The position numbers and the translations under genes are program-made. This document shows, in pieces, positions 25,082 through 35,056 of a stretch of DNA of 64,000 bases. The notes beneath the pieces were generated by a model. The model worked only from the letters and a program-made list of their open reading frames with translations, ran no database searches and had not been told where the DNA came from. Each line of letters begins with the position of its first letter. Positions within the stretch are counted from its first letter, which is position 1. Where the stretch lies: contig NZ_FUIH01000007.1 of NCBI RefSeq assembly GCF_900162695.1, positions 558,001 to 622,000 on the forward strand, given 5' to 3'. Source of the stretch: Virgibacillus siamensis (GTDB lineage Bacteria > Bacillota > Bacilli > Bacillales > Amphibacillaceae).

Positions 25082-26524
25082 ATGAAAAAGGTTTGGAGTT
25101 TAATAATCTGTTTTTGTGTTGTAACGGGGCTGTTGTTAACAGGTTGTCAAAGTAATTCTAGCGATGCCACAGATGGATCTGATGGCAAAGAAGGTGACGT
25201 GACACTTACATTGTGGAATAATATTTCCGCGGGAAGAACCTATTTTCCTATATTGATTGAAAAGTTCGAAGAGAAGAATCCAAATATTAATATTAATCTG
25301 AAGAACTTGAGTGTGGAATCTTCGCAGGCACAGTACCAGGCTGCAATATCAGATAATAACCTTCCAGATATGTTTACTACAAGTAGTTATTCTATTTCAC
25401 AGTTAGTGGATCTTGATTTAGTGCATAGTTTGAATAGTATATTCCCAAAAAAAGCTCAAAAACAATATACAGATGGAGTGTTTGCTCCAGGAAATACGAT
25501 GGTTGGAGACAAAATATATTTATTTCCGATTTATAAGGGTGGCGCTTACATGATGTATTACAACAAAGATGTGCTAAATAAATTGGGAATCGAAAAAATT
25601 CCTGAAACTTGGGATGAATTGGAGGAAGCTGGAAAAAAGGTTTACGAAAAATCCGATGGTAAAACTTATGGTTTGTTATTTGGAGGAAAGTCGGAATGGT
25701 TGGTTAATGCTGTCACACAGATGATGGCAAGGGGTATTTCACCTGTAAGCGGGTTAGATTACAAGACTGGGAAGTACAACTACTCCACTGAGGGTCATAT
25801 TGAGACGATAAAGTATTTTAAGGATCTTTTTGACAATAATGTGCTATCACCTGTAAGCCTTGAAACTAATTCGACAAAAGTTCGTGCTTTATTCGCGTCC
25901 GGGCAGTCAGCATTTCTGTTTGATGGAAATTGGTCTGGTTTATTGATGCACAAAAATGGGTTTGATAATTTCGGAGTTGCTCCTTTACCTGTTAAAAGTA
26001 ATGGGGGACATCCTTATGGGGAATTTGGATTGGGTAGTGGAGATGGCATGTATGTTTCGAAAAACACCGAGCATTGGCCAGAAGTTAAACGTTTCCTGAA
26101 GTTTCTAAGAGAAAATATTTATGGAGAAGCTATAAAAGTCGGTGAGGCTACTGTAGCAAAGAATTTTGACGCGGTTAAAGCAGAACCGCCGATTCCACAA
26201 ATAAAAACTATTCAAGAAATTTTTCTCAAATCAAACATTAGAGCGCCAGAGCCAGTGAAATTAAACCCTGCAGCACTAGATGTTACCTTGGAAGTTAATA
26301 ATAATGCGCCTGATACAAATGTTGGTTCTGTTTTAATGGGCTATTTAGCTGGACAAGTTAGCGATTTAGAAGGAACACTTCAAAAAATAACTGATGGTTA
26401 TAATGAAGCATTTACAAAAGCTCTTGAATCAAATGATAAGATTAATAGGGAAAATTTTATTTTTCCGAACTGGAAGCCCTATCAACCTTACGGTAAAGAG
26501 GATTATCAGGAATTAAAAAAATAG
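25082..26524 (+). CDS. Carbohydrate ABC transporter substrate-binding lipoprotein (family 1)
   Basis: A 480-residue exported lipoprotein with the lipobox LLTGC (Cys near residue 22) after a hydrophobic signal. The mature domain is MalE/UgpB-like: LTLWNNISAGRTYFPILIEK at the start, MMYYNKDVLNKLGIEKIPET and ASGQSAFLFDGNW. It delivers an oligosaccharide or glycoside to the two permeases that follow. AAGGAGG precedes ATG 25082. The glycosidases encoded downstream indicate a galactose- or glucose-containing glycoside. Confidence 0.92.
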   Translation: MKKVWSLIICFCVVTGLLLTGCQSNSSDATDGSDGKEGDVTLTLWNNISAGRTYFPILIEKFEEKNPNININLKNLSVESSQAQYQAAISDNNLPDMFTTSSYSISQLVDLDLVHSLNSIFPKKAQKQYTDGVFAPGNTMVGDKIYLFPIYKGGAYMMYYNKDVLNKLGIEKIPETWDELEEAGKKVYEKSDGKTYGLLFGGKSEWLVNAVTQMMARGISPVSGLDYKTGKYNYSTEGHIETIKYFKDLFDNNVLSPVSLETNSTKVRALFASGQSAFLFDGNWSGLLMHKNGFDNFGVAPLPVKSNGGHPYGEFGLGSGDGMYVSKNTEHWPEVKRFLKFLRENIYGEAIKVGEATVAKNFDAVKAEPPIPQIKTIQEIFLKSNIRAPEPVKLNPAALDVTLEVNNNAPDTNVGSVLMGYLAGQVSDLEGTLQKITDGYNEAFTKALESNDKINRENFIFPNWKPYQPYGKEDYQELKK

Positions 26525-26638
26525 TCTTTGCTATTTAAACAATATAACAAAAGGCTTGGGGCATGGCTATATTTTTTAATAAACCTGCAATGTGTAAAAA
26601 TGCTGTGCCCCGCTTATATTTTATCGGGGAGAGGTTTC

Positions 26639-27616
26639 ATGAAAAAACAAATAAGTATAGATAGGTCTCATAAGAGAAAGCAGAAAAGTAACCGACAGAC
26701 CCGAAGTAGATACATATGGGCATATATTTTTATTTTACCCCAACTGATTATATTTTTCGGCCTTTCACTATACCCGATTGTAATGAGCTATGTTTATTCA
26801 TTTTTTGATTGGTCGGGCATTGGGCCTTTGGATGAATTCGTTGGATTTTCAAATTATATCAAATTGCTAAATGATGACAGGTTTTGGAATTCCTTTATGA
26901 ATTCAATTATATATACAGTTGGTTTTACCATTATATCGGTATCCGTTGCATTAATATTGGCCTTAATTTTGAATGAACCAAAATTAAAGGGAAAGGGTTT
27001 TTATCGCACGTTGTACTTTTTGCCAGTTGTAACTACTACAGCAATAGTGGGAATCATAATGCAGAACATATTCGGGATTCAGGGTCTGGTAAATAAAGTT
27101 CTGCAAATGATTGGGGTTATTGATCAGTCTATTCCCTGGCTGGTGAATCCTGTGTTTGCAATGGCTGTCCTAATAATCGTTGGATCTTGGAAGCAGATTG
27201 GTATTGTAATGATTTACTGGTTAACAGGATTGCAAATGATTCCCAAAGAATTGTATGAAGCAGCACGAATTGATGGTGCAGGGTATTGGAAAACTTTACG
27301 CTACGTAACTCTACCTTTGCTTAAACCAATAGGCGCTACAATACTTTTGTTAACTGTTGTTGGAAGCATGCATGTGTTTGACCTTGTAAAAACCTTAACA
27401 GGCGGTGGACCTTACTATTCTACTGAAACACTAGAGTTATATATTTATAATTATGCTTTTACATCTAAATTTGGTCCTGCCCAGGTTGGTTATGCTTCTT
27501 CTGCAGGGGTTATTTTGGGATTATCTGTATTTTTAATAAGTTTAATCTTTGGCTGGTTCGTTATTAAAGCCAATAAAAAAAAGAAAATTAATCAAATTAA
27601 CGTGAGGATGAAATAG
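26639..27616 (+). CDS. Carbohydrate ABC transporter permease 1 (MalF/UgpA type)
   Basis: A 325-residue permease with six predicted spans. The EAA loop reads YEAARIDGAGYWKTLRYVTL, which contacts the ATPase, and AYIFILPQLIIFFGLSLYPI is the first span. An open frame extends back to a TTG at 26528, but GGGGAGAGG (26625-26634) right before ATG 26639 sets the start. No ATPase gene is in the operon, so it presumably uses a shared MsmK/MsmX-type ATPase encoded elsewhere, as is common in Bacillus. Confidence 0.92.
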   Translation: MKKQISIDRSHKRKQKSNRQTRSRYIWAYIFILPQLIIFFGLSLYPIVMSYVYSFFDWSGIGPLDEFVGFSNYIKLLNDDRFWNSFMNSIIYTVGFTIISVSVALILALILNEPKLKGKGFYRTLYFLPVVTTTAIVGIIMQNIFGIQGLVNKVLQMIGVIDQSIPWLVNPVFAMAVLIIVGSWKQIGIVMIYWLTGLQMIPKELYEAARIDGAGYWKTLRYVTLPLLKPIGATILLLTVVGSMHVFDLVKTLTGGGPYYSTETLELYIYNYAFTSKFGPAQVGYASSAGVILGLSVFLISLIFGWFVIKANKKKKINQINVRMK

Positions 27617-27618
27617 CT

Positions 27619-28446
27619 ATGACAGGTAAGATATCAAGGTTACTTATTCATATAGGTTTAATAACATTCGGTATCATCTGGATTTATCCCTTCGTGTGGA
27701 TGATTTCATCTTCACTCAAGACAAATCAAACATTTATAACTTCAGGAATTAATCCAATACCAGAAAATCCCCAATGGGAAAATTATACACGGGCATGGAA
27801 AGTCGCGGATTTTTCCGATTACTTTATTAACTCGGTAATAATCACAATAGCAACAGTTATTATAGTTGTGATTTTGAGTTGTTTAACTGGTTATGCCTTG
27901 GGACGAGTCGCATTCCCTGGCCGGAAAGTAATTATCACGATTATCGGGGCTTTAATGTTTATACCCAAGGGATATACAATCATTCCACTATATGAATTAA
28001 TGCAAATGCTAGGAGTAACAAATTCGTTGGTTGGTGTAATTCTTGCGGAGGCTTCTGGGGCTCATGTGTTATTTATACTATTGTTTGCGGCTTTCTTTTC
28101 AAAAATCCCTAACGAAATTGAAGAATCAGCGTCAATAGATGGATGCGGATTTGTAAGAACTTTTTTTAAAATTATCCTTCCGAATGCAAAACCTGTTATT
28201 GCTACTGCTGCTATCATGCAATTTATTTGGACGTGGAGTTCATTTTTAATTCCGCTTGTTCTTACGTTGAATAGTCCAGCATTGAGAACATTAGCAGTTG
28301 GTATGCTTTCTTTTGTTGGTCAATATCAAACGGATTGGACGGGAATGGCAGCCGGGGCAACAATTTCCTTACTGCCTGTTATCATCGTATTTATTGTGAT
28401 GCAACGTTATTTTATCGAAGGAATCTCGGGATCGGTAAAGCAATAA
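27619..28446 (+). CDS. Carbohydrate ABC transporter permease 2 (MalG/UgpE type)
   Basis: A 275-residue six-span permease starting two bases after the previous stop. The EAA loop is EESASIDGCGFVRTFFKIIL and the ending YFIEGISGSVKQ is typical of the MalG/UgpE group. It forms the importer with the preceding permease and lipoprotein. Confidence 0.93.
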   Translation: MTGKISRLLIHIGLITFGIIWIYPFVWMISSSLKTNQTFITSGINPIPENPQWENYTRAWKVADFSDYFINSVIITIATVIIVVILSCLTGYALGRVAFPGRKVIITIIGALMFIPKGYTIIPLYELMQMLGVTNSLVGVILAEASGAHVLFILLFAAFFSKIPNEIEESASIDGCGFVRTFFKIILPNAKPVIATAAIMQFIWTWSSFLIPLVLTLNSPALRTLAVGMLSFVGQYQTDWTGMAAGATISLLPVIIVFIVMQRYFIEGISGSVKQ

Positions 28447-28479
28447 CAACATATTAGTGAATGGGGGAGGAAGTTATAA

Positions 28480-30174
28480 ATGAATTTTGATCTTAAAGAG
28501 ATACCCTTTAGTCGTTTTGGCTCCTATCTCGTCATTTCATATATAAATGTGAAGAAAAGTTTGGATGAAGGTCTTTATTTAAGAAATATTAGAGGAGGGG
28601 ATAACGACAATGGAGCCGTATTTAAGATTGATGTGCTTAAAAATGGAATGCCTATAACCTATGAACCTGTTGCTACGCCAACTCTATTACGATTACAAAC
28701 AAATGGGGGATTTGTGGAACTCTGCTTAAGTGAACCTGACTGTCTTCGTATTTATGGAAAAGATCTAGGTATTCGATTAACTATGGTAGCGGGAGCATAT
28801 GATAATGCATTCCATCATCGGCAGGAAAGTTGGCAGGTAAACAGCTTTTCAAAAAATATAAGGTTTATGTTTACACCTTTAATCGGTTCACTTAATATGG
28901 ATGCACCATGGAATGTAAACAGTTGTGATTATGTGATAGCTGATTTCATCCCTAATGAAAATAGCCATGAAATGTCTTGTGCGATTCAAGAATTTATTAC
29001 CTCTGTTCCAGATTGTCATTTTAAAGATGATTTTAAAAGTTGTCATGAAAAGGTTGAATCGGAGTATTCAGAATGGTTTGATAAAACGTTGGAAACTTCG
29101 GACAAATACAATAGGGGACGAGAACTGGCATCTTACATTACATGGTCCTGTGTGGTAAGACCAGAAGGGAATTTGACACGTCATGCGATGTACATGTCAA
29201 AAAATTGGATGACCAATATTTGGAGTTGGGATAATTGTTTTAATGCTATGGCTCTTATTCGAAATAACCCCGACCTTGCTTGGAATCAATTAATGGTTTT
29301 TTTCGACAAGCAAGGTCCTAATGGGGTACTTGCAGATTTTATGAATGATCAATTTTCTTACTGGAATTGTAGCAAACCCCCGATTCATGGATGGGCATTA
29401 TCATGGATGATGCGAAGGTCAAAGCGCATCAGTGTGGAATATTTAAAAAAGATTTATCATCCTCTATCCAATTGGACAAATTGGTTCTTTAAAGAACGTG
29501 ATGTTAATAACAATGGATTGCCAGAGTATCAACACGGTAATGACAGTGGCTGGGATAACAGTACAGTTTTTCACAAGGGCATTCCTGTGGAGAGTCCGGA
29601 TCTTTGTGCATTTCTAATTTTACAGATGAATCTTTTAGCAGAAATTGCCGGGATATTGGACTTGGAAGAAGAAAAGGAAAGTTGGGAAGAACTTTCAGAA
29701 TTTACATTCCAAAAAATGATTACTTATTTTTGGAATGGTGAACAGTTTACTGCACGATATTTTGGAGAGGAAATTGTTGAAGGAGACAGTTTATTGTTGT
29801 ATATGCCAATCATTCTTGGAAAACAACTTCCTTTAAATATCCGTACAAAACTAATTAATGGTTTGAAAAAAGAATTGCGTTTTAAAACAAAATACGGTCT
29901 TGCAACAGAAAGCATTTCAAGCTCTTACTATATTCCAGACGGTTATTGGCGTGGTCCAATCTGGGCACCTTCAACAATGTTGTTGATAGATGGGTTAACT
30001 GCCTCAGGTGAAAAAGATTTTGCTCAGGAACTTGCGCGTAAGTTTTGTGAAATGGCTAACCAAAATGGCATGGCAGAAAATTTTAACGCATTAACTGGAG
30101 AAGGATTACGAGATCCAGCATTCACATGGACCTCAAGTGTATTTCTCGTTTTAGCGAACGAATATTTATGTTAA
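28480..30174 (+). CDS. Glycoside hydrolase of the GH63/trehalase-like (alpha/alpha)6 clan
   Basis: A 564-residue intracellular enzyme with no signal peptide. The C-terminal (alpha/alpha)6 barrel holds NIWSWDNCFNAMAL (general acid Asp at about 251), QHGNDSGWDNST, YWRGPIWAP, and MAENFNALTGEG (general base Glu at about 533). These are the signatures of GH63 and related glucosylglycerate/mannosylglycerate hydrolases. An N-terminal beta-sandwich of ~200 residues is usual for the clan. It would release an alpha-linked sugar from the imported compound. Family is fairly certain, substrate is not. Confidence 0.82.
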   Translation: MNFDLKEIPFSRFGSYLVISYINVKKSLDEGLYLRNIRGGDNDNGAVFKIDVLKNGMPITYEPVATPTLLRLQTNGGFVELCLSEPDCLRIYGKDLGIRLTMVAGAYDNAFHHRQESWQVNSFSKNIRFMFTPLIGSLNMDAPWNVNSCDYVIADFIPNENSHEMSCAIQEFITSVPDCHFKDDFKSCHEKVESEYSEWFDKTLETSDKYNRGRELASYITWSCVVRPEGNLTRHAMYMSKNWMTNIWSWDNCFNAMALIRNNPDLAWNQLMVFFDKQGPNGVLADFMNDQFSYWNCSKPPIHGWALSWMMRRSKRISVEYLKKIYHPLSNWTNWFFKERDVNNNGLPEYQHGNDSGWDNSTVFHKGIPVESPDLCAFLILQMNLLAEIAGILDLEEEKESWEELSEFTFQKMITYFWNGEQFTARYFGEEIVEGDSLLLYMPIILGKQLPLNIRTKLINGLKKELRFKTKYGLATESISSSYYIPDGYWRGPIWAPSTMLLIDGLTASGEKDFAQELARKFCEMANQNGMAENFNALTGEGLRDPAFTWTSSVFLVLANEYLC

Positions 30175-30247
30175 ACATAAATTATTCTTTTGGTTAAGAA
30201 TAGATATTACAATTTGCGATACAAAATTCTATAAGAGGAGAATTGAT

Positions 30248-33200
30248 GTGAGGGAATTTAAAGTTTGGGAAGATATTACCATAACAGATAAAAACAGAAT
30301 GAAACCAAGAGCGTTTTTTCATTCCTATCCTGATAAGCAATCTGCCCTTTATATGGAACCATCTTATACACATAACTTTAAAAGCTTAAATGGGTATTGG
30401 CATTTTTTATTTTTGGATGCACCAGAATATTCCCCGTTGGGTTTCGAATTGGAGGATTTCGATAGTAGTGATTGGGATCAGATAAATGTTCCAAGCAATT
30501 GGCAAATGGAAGGGTATGGGGATATGCACTATTCAGATTTATGGTATAACTTTCCGATTCGTCCACCGTATGTGCCTTCCAAAAATCCAACTGGGATTTA
30601 TAAGCGTAATTTTACGATGGATGCAGAGTGGTTGGAACAAAATGTTATTTTGCGGTTTCAAGGTGTTGATTCCGCTTTTCATTTGTGGGTTAACGGTAAG
30701 GAAGTTGGCTATAGTAAAGGTGCTAGAATGACAACAGAATTTGACGTCAGTTCGTATGTAAGAGTTGGGAAAAATGAGGTTACTGTTCGGGTTTATCAAT
30801 GGTCGGATGGTACGTATCTGGAAGATCAGGATATGTGGTGGTTAAGTGGTATATTTAGGGATGTTGATTTGTATACGCAGCCTAAAAAAGGTATCGACGA
30901 TTTTATAATTGATACTAATTTAAGAGACAACTATACAACTGGGGAATTAACTGTTTCTGGTATAATACGTGGAATTCCAGAGGGGCTGACTATTACTTAT
31001 GAATTAATAGATGATAAGTTTCAAAGCGTAGTAAATGGACAACAACAATTATCCGAACAATTTATGATTACGGAAAAAGTCAATCAGCCAAGGTTATGGA
31101 GTGCCGAGGACCCAAATTTGTACACATTGTTATTAAAAATTAAACAGAAAGATACGGTCCTTGAAGTAATTTCGCAACATGTTGGCTTCCGTCAAATCGA
31201 GCGGAAAGGAAAAACGTTTACAGTAAATGGTGTGGCAATCAAACTTAAAGGAGTTAACCGTCATGATTTTCATCCGGTGACAGGGCGTGTTGTATCGAAG
31301 GAAAACATTATTGATGATATCCGTCTAATGAAACAACATAACATTAATGCAATACGTACTTCACATTATCCTAACTCTCCATTTTTATATGAGATGTGTG
31401 ATAGGTATGGTATGTATGTGATTGATGAGGCAGACATCGAATGTCATGGATTTGAGTTGACCAATAATTATAGTTGGATAACCGATAATCCAGCATGGGA
31501 AAATGTTTATGTTGATAGACTGGAAAGGATGGTTCAAAGGGATAAAAATCATCCATCGATTATTATGTGGTCTTTAGGGAATGAATCAGGGTTTGGCCAT
31601 AATTTCTTGCAGATGGCAAAACGTTGCAAGCAATTGGATTCAAGCCGTCTGGTTCATTATGAAGGTGATACTAATGCTCAAGTGACGGATGTATATTCGA
31701 CTATGTATACGTGGCTGGAATCACCAACCAGAAGTCGAAGGACAATGCAACATATTATTGATACAACGGAAAAACCGCATATTCATTGTGAATATGGTCA
31801 TGCGATGGGGAATGGCCCCGGTGGTTTAAAGGAATATCAGGAACTTGTTTATGCACATGAGCATCTACAAGGTGGATTTATTTGGGAATGGTATGATCAT
31901 GGAATTGAGTCAAAAGATGAAAAGGGAAATGTATTTTTTCGTTACGGAGGTGATTTTGGTGACGATCCATCGAATGGAAATTTCTGTATTGATGGATTAA
32001 TTATGCCCGATCGCACTCCTTCTCCGGCGTTAATGGAATATAAAAAAGTCATTGAACCTGTACATACGCATGACGTAAGCTTAGAGCAGGGGATAATACA
32101 AGTTGAAAATAAATATGATTTTATTTCGTTAGAACATTTGACATTACATTACGCTGTTGAGAAAAATGGTCAACCGATACAAACAGGAAGTTATGATTTA
32201 ACCGACATTCCAGCAGGAAATAGCAAGCAGATAACGTTGGACTATAATCTCTCATTTTTGAAAAGTTTAAATGAGGCAGGTCCGGACTACTTGCTTACTA
32301 TTTCCTATGTTACCAAACGTGATTATAACTGGGGTACGCAAGGTCAACAATTGGCGACAGCACAATTTACGTTACCAATTGAAACCGATACGTTAATTTT
32401 ATCGCCAAAAGGGGTATTTCAGGTAGAAAATTCCCCCAATAACCTTAGGGTTACTAGTGAAGAAACCGAAGTTACATTTGATACTGTAAATGGAAGAATG
32501 ACTTCCTGGAAAAAGGATGGTATTCAAGTTGTGGAAGAAGGTCCGAAACTGCAATTTTGGAGAGCTCCCATTGATAATGATATGTACATTTTAAAAGATT
32601 ATAAGGAAAAGTACTTTATGCATTTATGGCATGAAATGGTTGACTCCTTCGAATATAAACAAAACGATAGAACGGTAGATATAATTGTAAAAACTGTTAA
32701 TGGAACAACGAATTCCTCATGGTATTACTATTGCATCTATGAATACCGTATTTATGCAAATGGTGATATTTTATTCAATGTCTCCGGTACCCCAAAAGGA
32801 ATGATTGAAAATGCACCGGAAATGATTCCGAGAATAGGTGTCGAAATGCGAGTTAATAAAGAATGTGAAAACGTTCGCTGGTATGGTAGAGGTCCAGGCG
32901 AATCCTATTCTGATTCAAAACAGGCAAATCTAGTGGGAGTTTACAAGAAAACTGTTAAAGAGATGTTTACAAATTATGTAAAACCGCAAGAAAATGGAAA
33001 CCACACCGATACACACTGGGCATCATTGGTAAATCGCAATGGAATTGGACTAATGGCTGCAAGTAATTCATTGTTTGATTTCGGAGCTTCATTTTATGAG
33101 ATATCTGATTTGGAAAATGCAAAACATACTATTGATTTAAACCATAGAAATTATATTGTACTTCATTTAGATAAGAAGCAAAATGGATTGGGTTCGAATT

Positions 33201-33328
33201 CATGCGGTCAAAATCAACTAGAAAAATATAGATGTAAATTTGAACCTTTTACTTTTCAACTGAAACTGTCGGTGTATTCTAATAAAGAAACCAGTGATGA
33301 TATAAAAGGTCTGGAAAGGCTTGAATAA
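30248..33328 (+). CDS. Beta-galactosidase, GH2 (LacZ type)
   Basis: A 1026-residue GH2 enzyme with all five LacZ domains: N-terminal jelly roll (VPSNWQMEGYGD), Ig-like domains, TIM barrel, and the C-terminal large sandwich (FWRAPIDNDM, WYGRGPGESYSD). The acid/base is Glu446 in MWSLGNESGFG and the nucleophile Glu515 in HCEYGHAMGNGPG. It cleaves terminal beta-galactosides in the cytoplasm. The start is GTG 30248 after AGAGGAGAA; the ATG two bases earlier meets an immediate stop. It is the last gene of the ROK-controlled operon, closed by a strong terminator. Confidence 0.93.
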   Translation: MREFKVWEDITITDKNRMKPRAFFHSYPDKQSALYMEPSYTHNFKSLNGYWHFLFLDAPEYSPLGFELEDFDSSDWDQINVPSNWQMEGYGDMHYSDLWYNFPIRPPYVPSKNPTGIYKRNFTMDAEWLEQNVILRFQGVDSAFHLWVNGKEVGYSKGARMTTEFDVSSYVRVGKNEVTVRVYQWSDGTYLEDQDMWWLSGIFRDVDLYTQPKKGIDDFIIDTNLRDNYTTGELTVSGIIRGIPEGLTITYELIDDKFQSVVNGQQQLSEQFMITEKVNQPRLWSAEDPNLYTLLLKIKQKDTVLEVISQHVGFRQIERKGKTFTVNGVAIKLKGVNRHDFHPVTGRVVSKENIIDDIRLMKQHNINAIRTSHYPNSPFLYEMCDRYGMYVIDEADIECHGFELTNNYSWITDNPAWENVYVDRLERMVQRDKNHPSIIMWSLGNESGFGHNFLQMAKRCKQLDSSRLVHYEGDTNAQVTDVYSTMYTWLESPTRSRRTMQHIIDTTEKPHIHCEYGHAMGNGPGGLKEYQELVYAHEHLQGGFIWEWYDHGIESKDEKGNVFFRYGGDFGDDPSNGNFCIDGLIMPDRTPSPALMEYKKVIEPVHTHDVSLEQGIIQVENKYDFISLEHLTLHYAVEKNGQPIQTGSYDLTDIPAGNSKQITLDYNLSFLKSLNEAGPDYLLTISYVTKRDYNWGTQGQQLATAQFTLPIETDTLILSPKGVFQVENSPNNLRVTSEETEVTFDTVNGRMTSWKKDGIQVVEEGPKLQFWRAPIDNDMYILKDYKEKYFMHLWHEMVDSFEYKQNDRTVDIIVKTVNGTTNSSWYYYCIYEYRIYANGDILFNVSGTPKGMIENAPEMIPRIGVEMRVNKECENVRWYGRGPGESYSDSKQANLVGVYKKTVKEMFTNYVKPQENGNHTDTHWASLVNRNGIGLMAASNSLFDFGASFYEISDLENAKHTIDLNHRNYIVLHLDKKQNGLGSNSCGQNQLEKYRCKFEPFTFQLKLSVYSNKETSDDIKGLERLE

Positions 33329-33344
33329 CCGATTATTCTTTTTA

Positions 33345-33386
33345 AACACTGGAAGAGGCTTTTATTGTTATGCCTCTTCCAGTGTT
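33345..33386. terminator. Bidirectional terminator after the beta-galactosidase gene
   Basis: AACACTGGAAGAGGC (33345-33359) pairs perfectly with GCCTCTTCCAGTGTT (33372-33386). It lies between two convergent genes. Confidence 0.9.
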
Positions 33387-33434
33387 GTCATAGTGATTAT
33401 GGAGATGTTTGATGTAATTCTCCACGAAAATGAA

Positions 33435-34670
33435 TTATTGATTTTGATTATTAACAAGGTCGTCCGCCACCTCCAGTGCCTTATCATTTTCCCCATTCCC
33501 GGTATAGTAATTAAACAGCTCCCGTTCATATTTCTGAGCGAGTGCAATATAACCATGTTCTTTAAAATATGGAATTGCCTTATTGGCCAAGTATTGATGG
33601 TATTGGTTACTTCGTTTCAGAATTATATATTTATGAAGTGAAAATACAATTTCATATAATTTGTTTTTAATTGTTTTTGCGATGTCTAAACCTTTGAACA
33701 CATCGTGCAGCAGTTCTTCTTCAGATAACAGTCCTCCATCATATGAGCTCTTGATATAACCTTCCAATGAAAGTAAATAAATAGTGGAGTACGCTTTTTT
33801 TAGCTTTAAAGATTGTTCATAAAGCTGTTTGGATTTTTGATATTTTTTCCTTCTTAAATTTTCGTAGGCAAAATTATGCAGCAGCTTTGCCGTTTTATCC
33901 GGGGAATTACAAAGATCACAGATTTTGAGCAGGTCTTCGTACTGTCTGGTGGTTTCATTAAAATCACGATGCTGATCGGATTCTATTTGAATAATCATAA
34001 GGTTTTCTGTGTCAATAACACCAAGGAAGTTATTGGTTTGTTTATATAGCTGTAATGCCTTTGCTGCATAATGATAGGACATTACGGGAGAGTTATTATA
34101 GTGATAAGCCGTTGCTATATCATAGTAAACCAAGGCATTGGAATAACGTTCTAAATCAATGTTTTTTAATAATTTAATCGCTTTTAAATGGTTCTCGATT
34201 GCTATGTTATAAATCCCTAATACATGGTTATATAAATTTTGTTCAAAAACAGGCAGATCTTCGGGTCCCTTGGTAAGTTTTTTAATGGCATTATGCACTT
34301 TATGTAATTCCTGATTTTTAAGGTGATGTTTGATGAAAAGCAGCTTGTAGCGCATTTCATATTCCGATAGCTTGATTAAATCATTTTTGTTCAATTCTTC
34401 GTGAATTTTCGCAGCTTCCTCCATGTTTTGTGAAATAATCATCTCATGCCATTTGTCGAGTTTTGCTTTGATATTCTTTAAACTTTTCACTTCTTCATCA
34501 ATATCAATTTCCAGCCTGTTTGCCAGCAATGTGGTAATTTCAGGGGAATATTCGGTTAAACCCCGTTCAATTTTACTTATATGTGTTGTAGAACATATCC
34601 CTTCGCAGAGCTGATCTTGTGTAAGTCTTGCTTTCTTCCGGTAAAATTTGATGACTTCCCCTTCGTACAT
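33435..34670 (-). CDS. RRNPP/PlcR-like helix-turn-helix regulator with TPR repeats
   Basis: A 411-residue protein. Residues 1-60 form an XRE helix-turn-helix (VIKFYRKKARLTQDQLCEGI, then HISKIERG). The rest is all-helical with tetratricopeptide-type repeats (KLLHNFAYENLRRKKYQKSK, YYDIATAYHYNNSPVMSYHY). This layout is shared by PlcR, NprR and Rgg, which are gated by secreted peptides. I found no cognate peptide gene beside it. The divergent subtilase gene is the obvious target. The start is ATG 34670 behind GGGGGGA, and an open frame further upstream has no site. Confidence 0.85.
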   Translation of the reverse strand: MYEGEVIKFYRKKARLTQDQLCEGICSTTHISKIERGLTEYSPEITTLLANRLEIDIDEEVKSLKNIKAKLDKWHEMIISQNMEEAAKIHEELNKNDLIKLSEYEMRYKLLFIKHHLKNQELHKVHNAIKKLTKGPEDLPVFEQNLYNHVLGIYNIAIENHLKAIKLLKNIDLERYSNALVYYDIATAYHYNNSPVMSYHYAAKALQLYKQTNNFLGVIDTENLMIIQIESDQHRDFNETTRQYEDLLKICDLCNSPDKTAKLLHNFAYENLRRKKYQKSKQLYEQSLKLKKAYSTIYLLSLEGYIKSSYDGGLLSEEELLHDVFKGLDIAKTIKNKLYEIVFSLHKYIILKRSNQYHQYLANKAIPYFKEHGYIALAQKYERELFNYYTGNGENDKALEVADDLVNNQNQ

Positions 34671-34731
34671 ATCGAATCCCCCCATTTGATTCCAAGCCAA
34701 TTACAAGCATAAATGTAACCATTTGTTGTCC

Positions 34732-34783
34732 ATTATATCGAAATTTCCATAAATTTGGGGTTTTTAAGATAGTACTTAAGTAC
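34732..34783. promoter_or_regulatory. PlcR-box-like site and second palindrome in the divergent promoter region
   Basis: TATCGAAATTTCCATA (34736-34751) matches the PlcR box TATGNANNNNTNCATA with one mismatch. It overlaps a leftward TATAAT (34737-34732) that would be the regulator gene's own -10. A second, perfect palindrome GTACTTAAGTAC lies at 34772-34783. Both are good operator candidates for the adjacent PlcR-like protein. The match is mine by eye; binding is inferred. Confidence 0.5.
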
Positions 34784-35056
34784 CGTTTTAAACATTGATC
34801 CAATTTCCCGAAATAACAGCAGATGATATGGCTGGCCTTTTGTAAGTCGATTTTTGTTTTATTTAGGACAGTTGATTTCCGCTGACAATGTCGAACTTCT
34901 CACCCGTTTATAATCTTTAAAATACTCCAAAAACCCCAATTTACAGCCTTCCAGCTTGTGCTTACTATGGAGTTAATAGTTATTTTTTATTGGAGGGAAG
35001 CGAGGTGAAATTCAAAAAATAACTAAAACCAGAAAATCACGGGAAAGGGGAAAAAG
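34784..35056 (+). promoter_or_regulatory. Subtilase promoter region with leader minicistron
   Basis: A TATAAT -10 is at 34909-34914 with no good -35 at 17 bp, a pattern of activator-dependent promoters. GGAGGG (34992-34997) precedes GTG 35005, which opens a five-codon frame (MKFKK) ending at 35022, just before the subtilase ribosome site GGAAAGGGG. The minicistron could couple or attenuate translation, or be chance. Confidence 0.35.

Noticed and set aside
33321..33641. Plus-strand frame over the terminator and the 3' part of the RRNPP-like gene
   Set aside because: It runs antisense to a conserved regulator and through a terminator, with no ribosome site.
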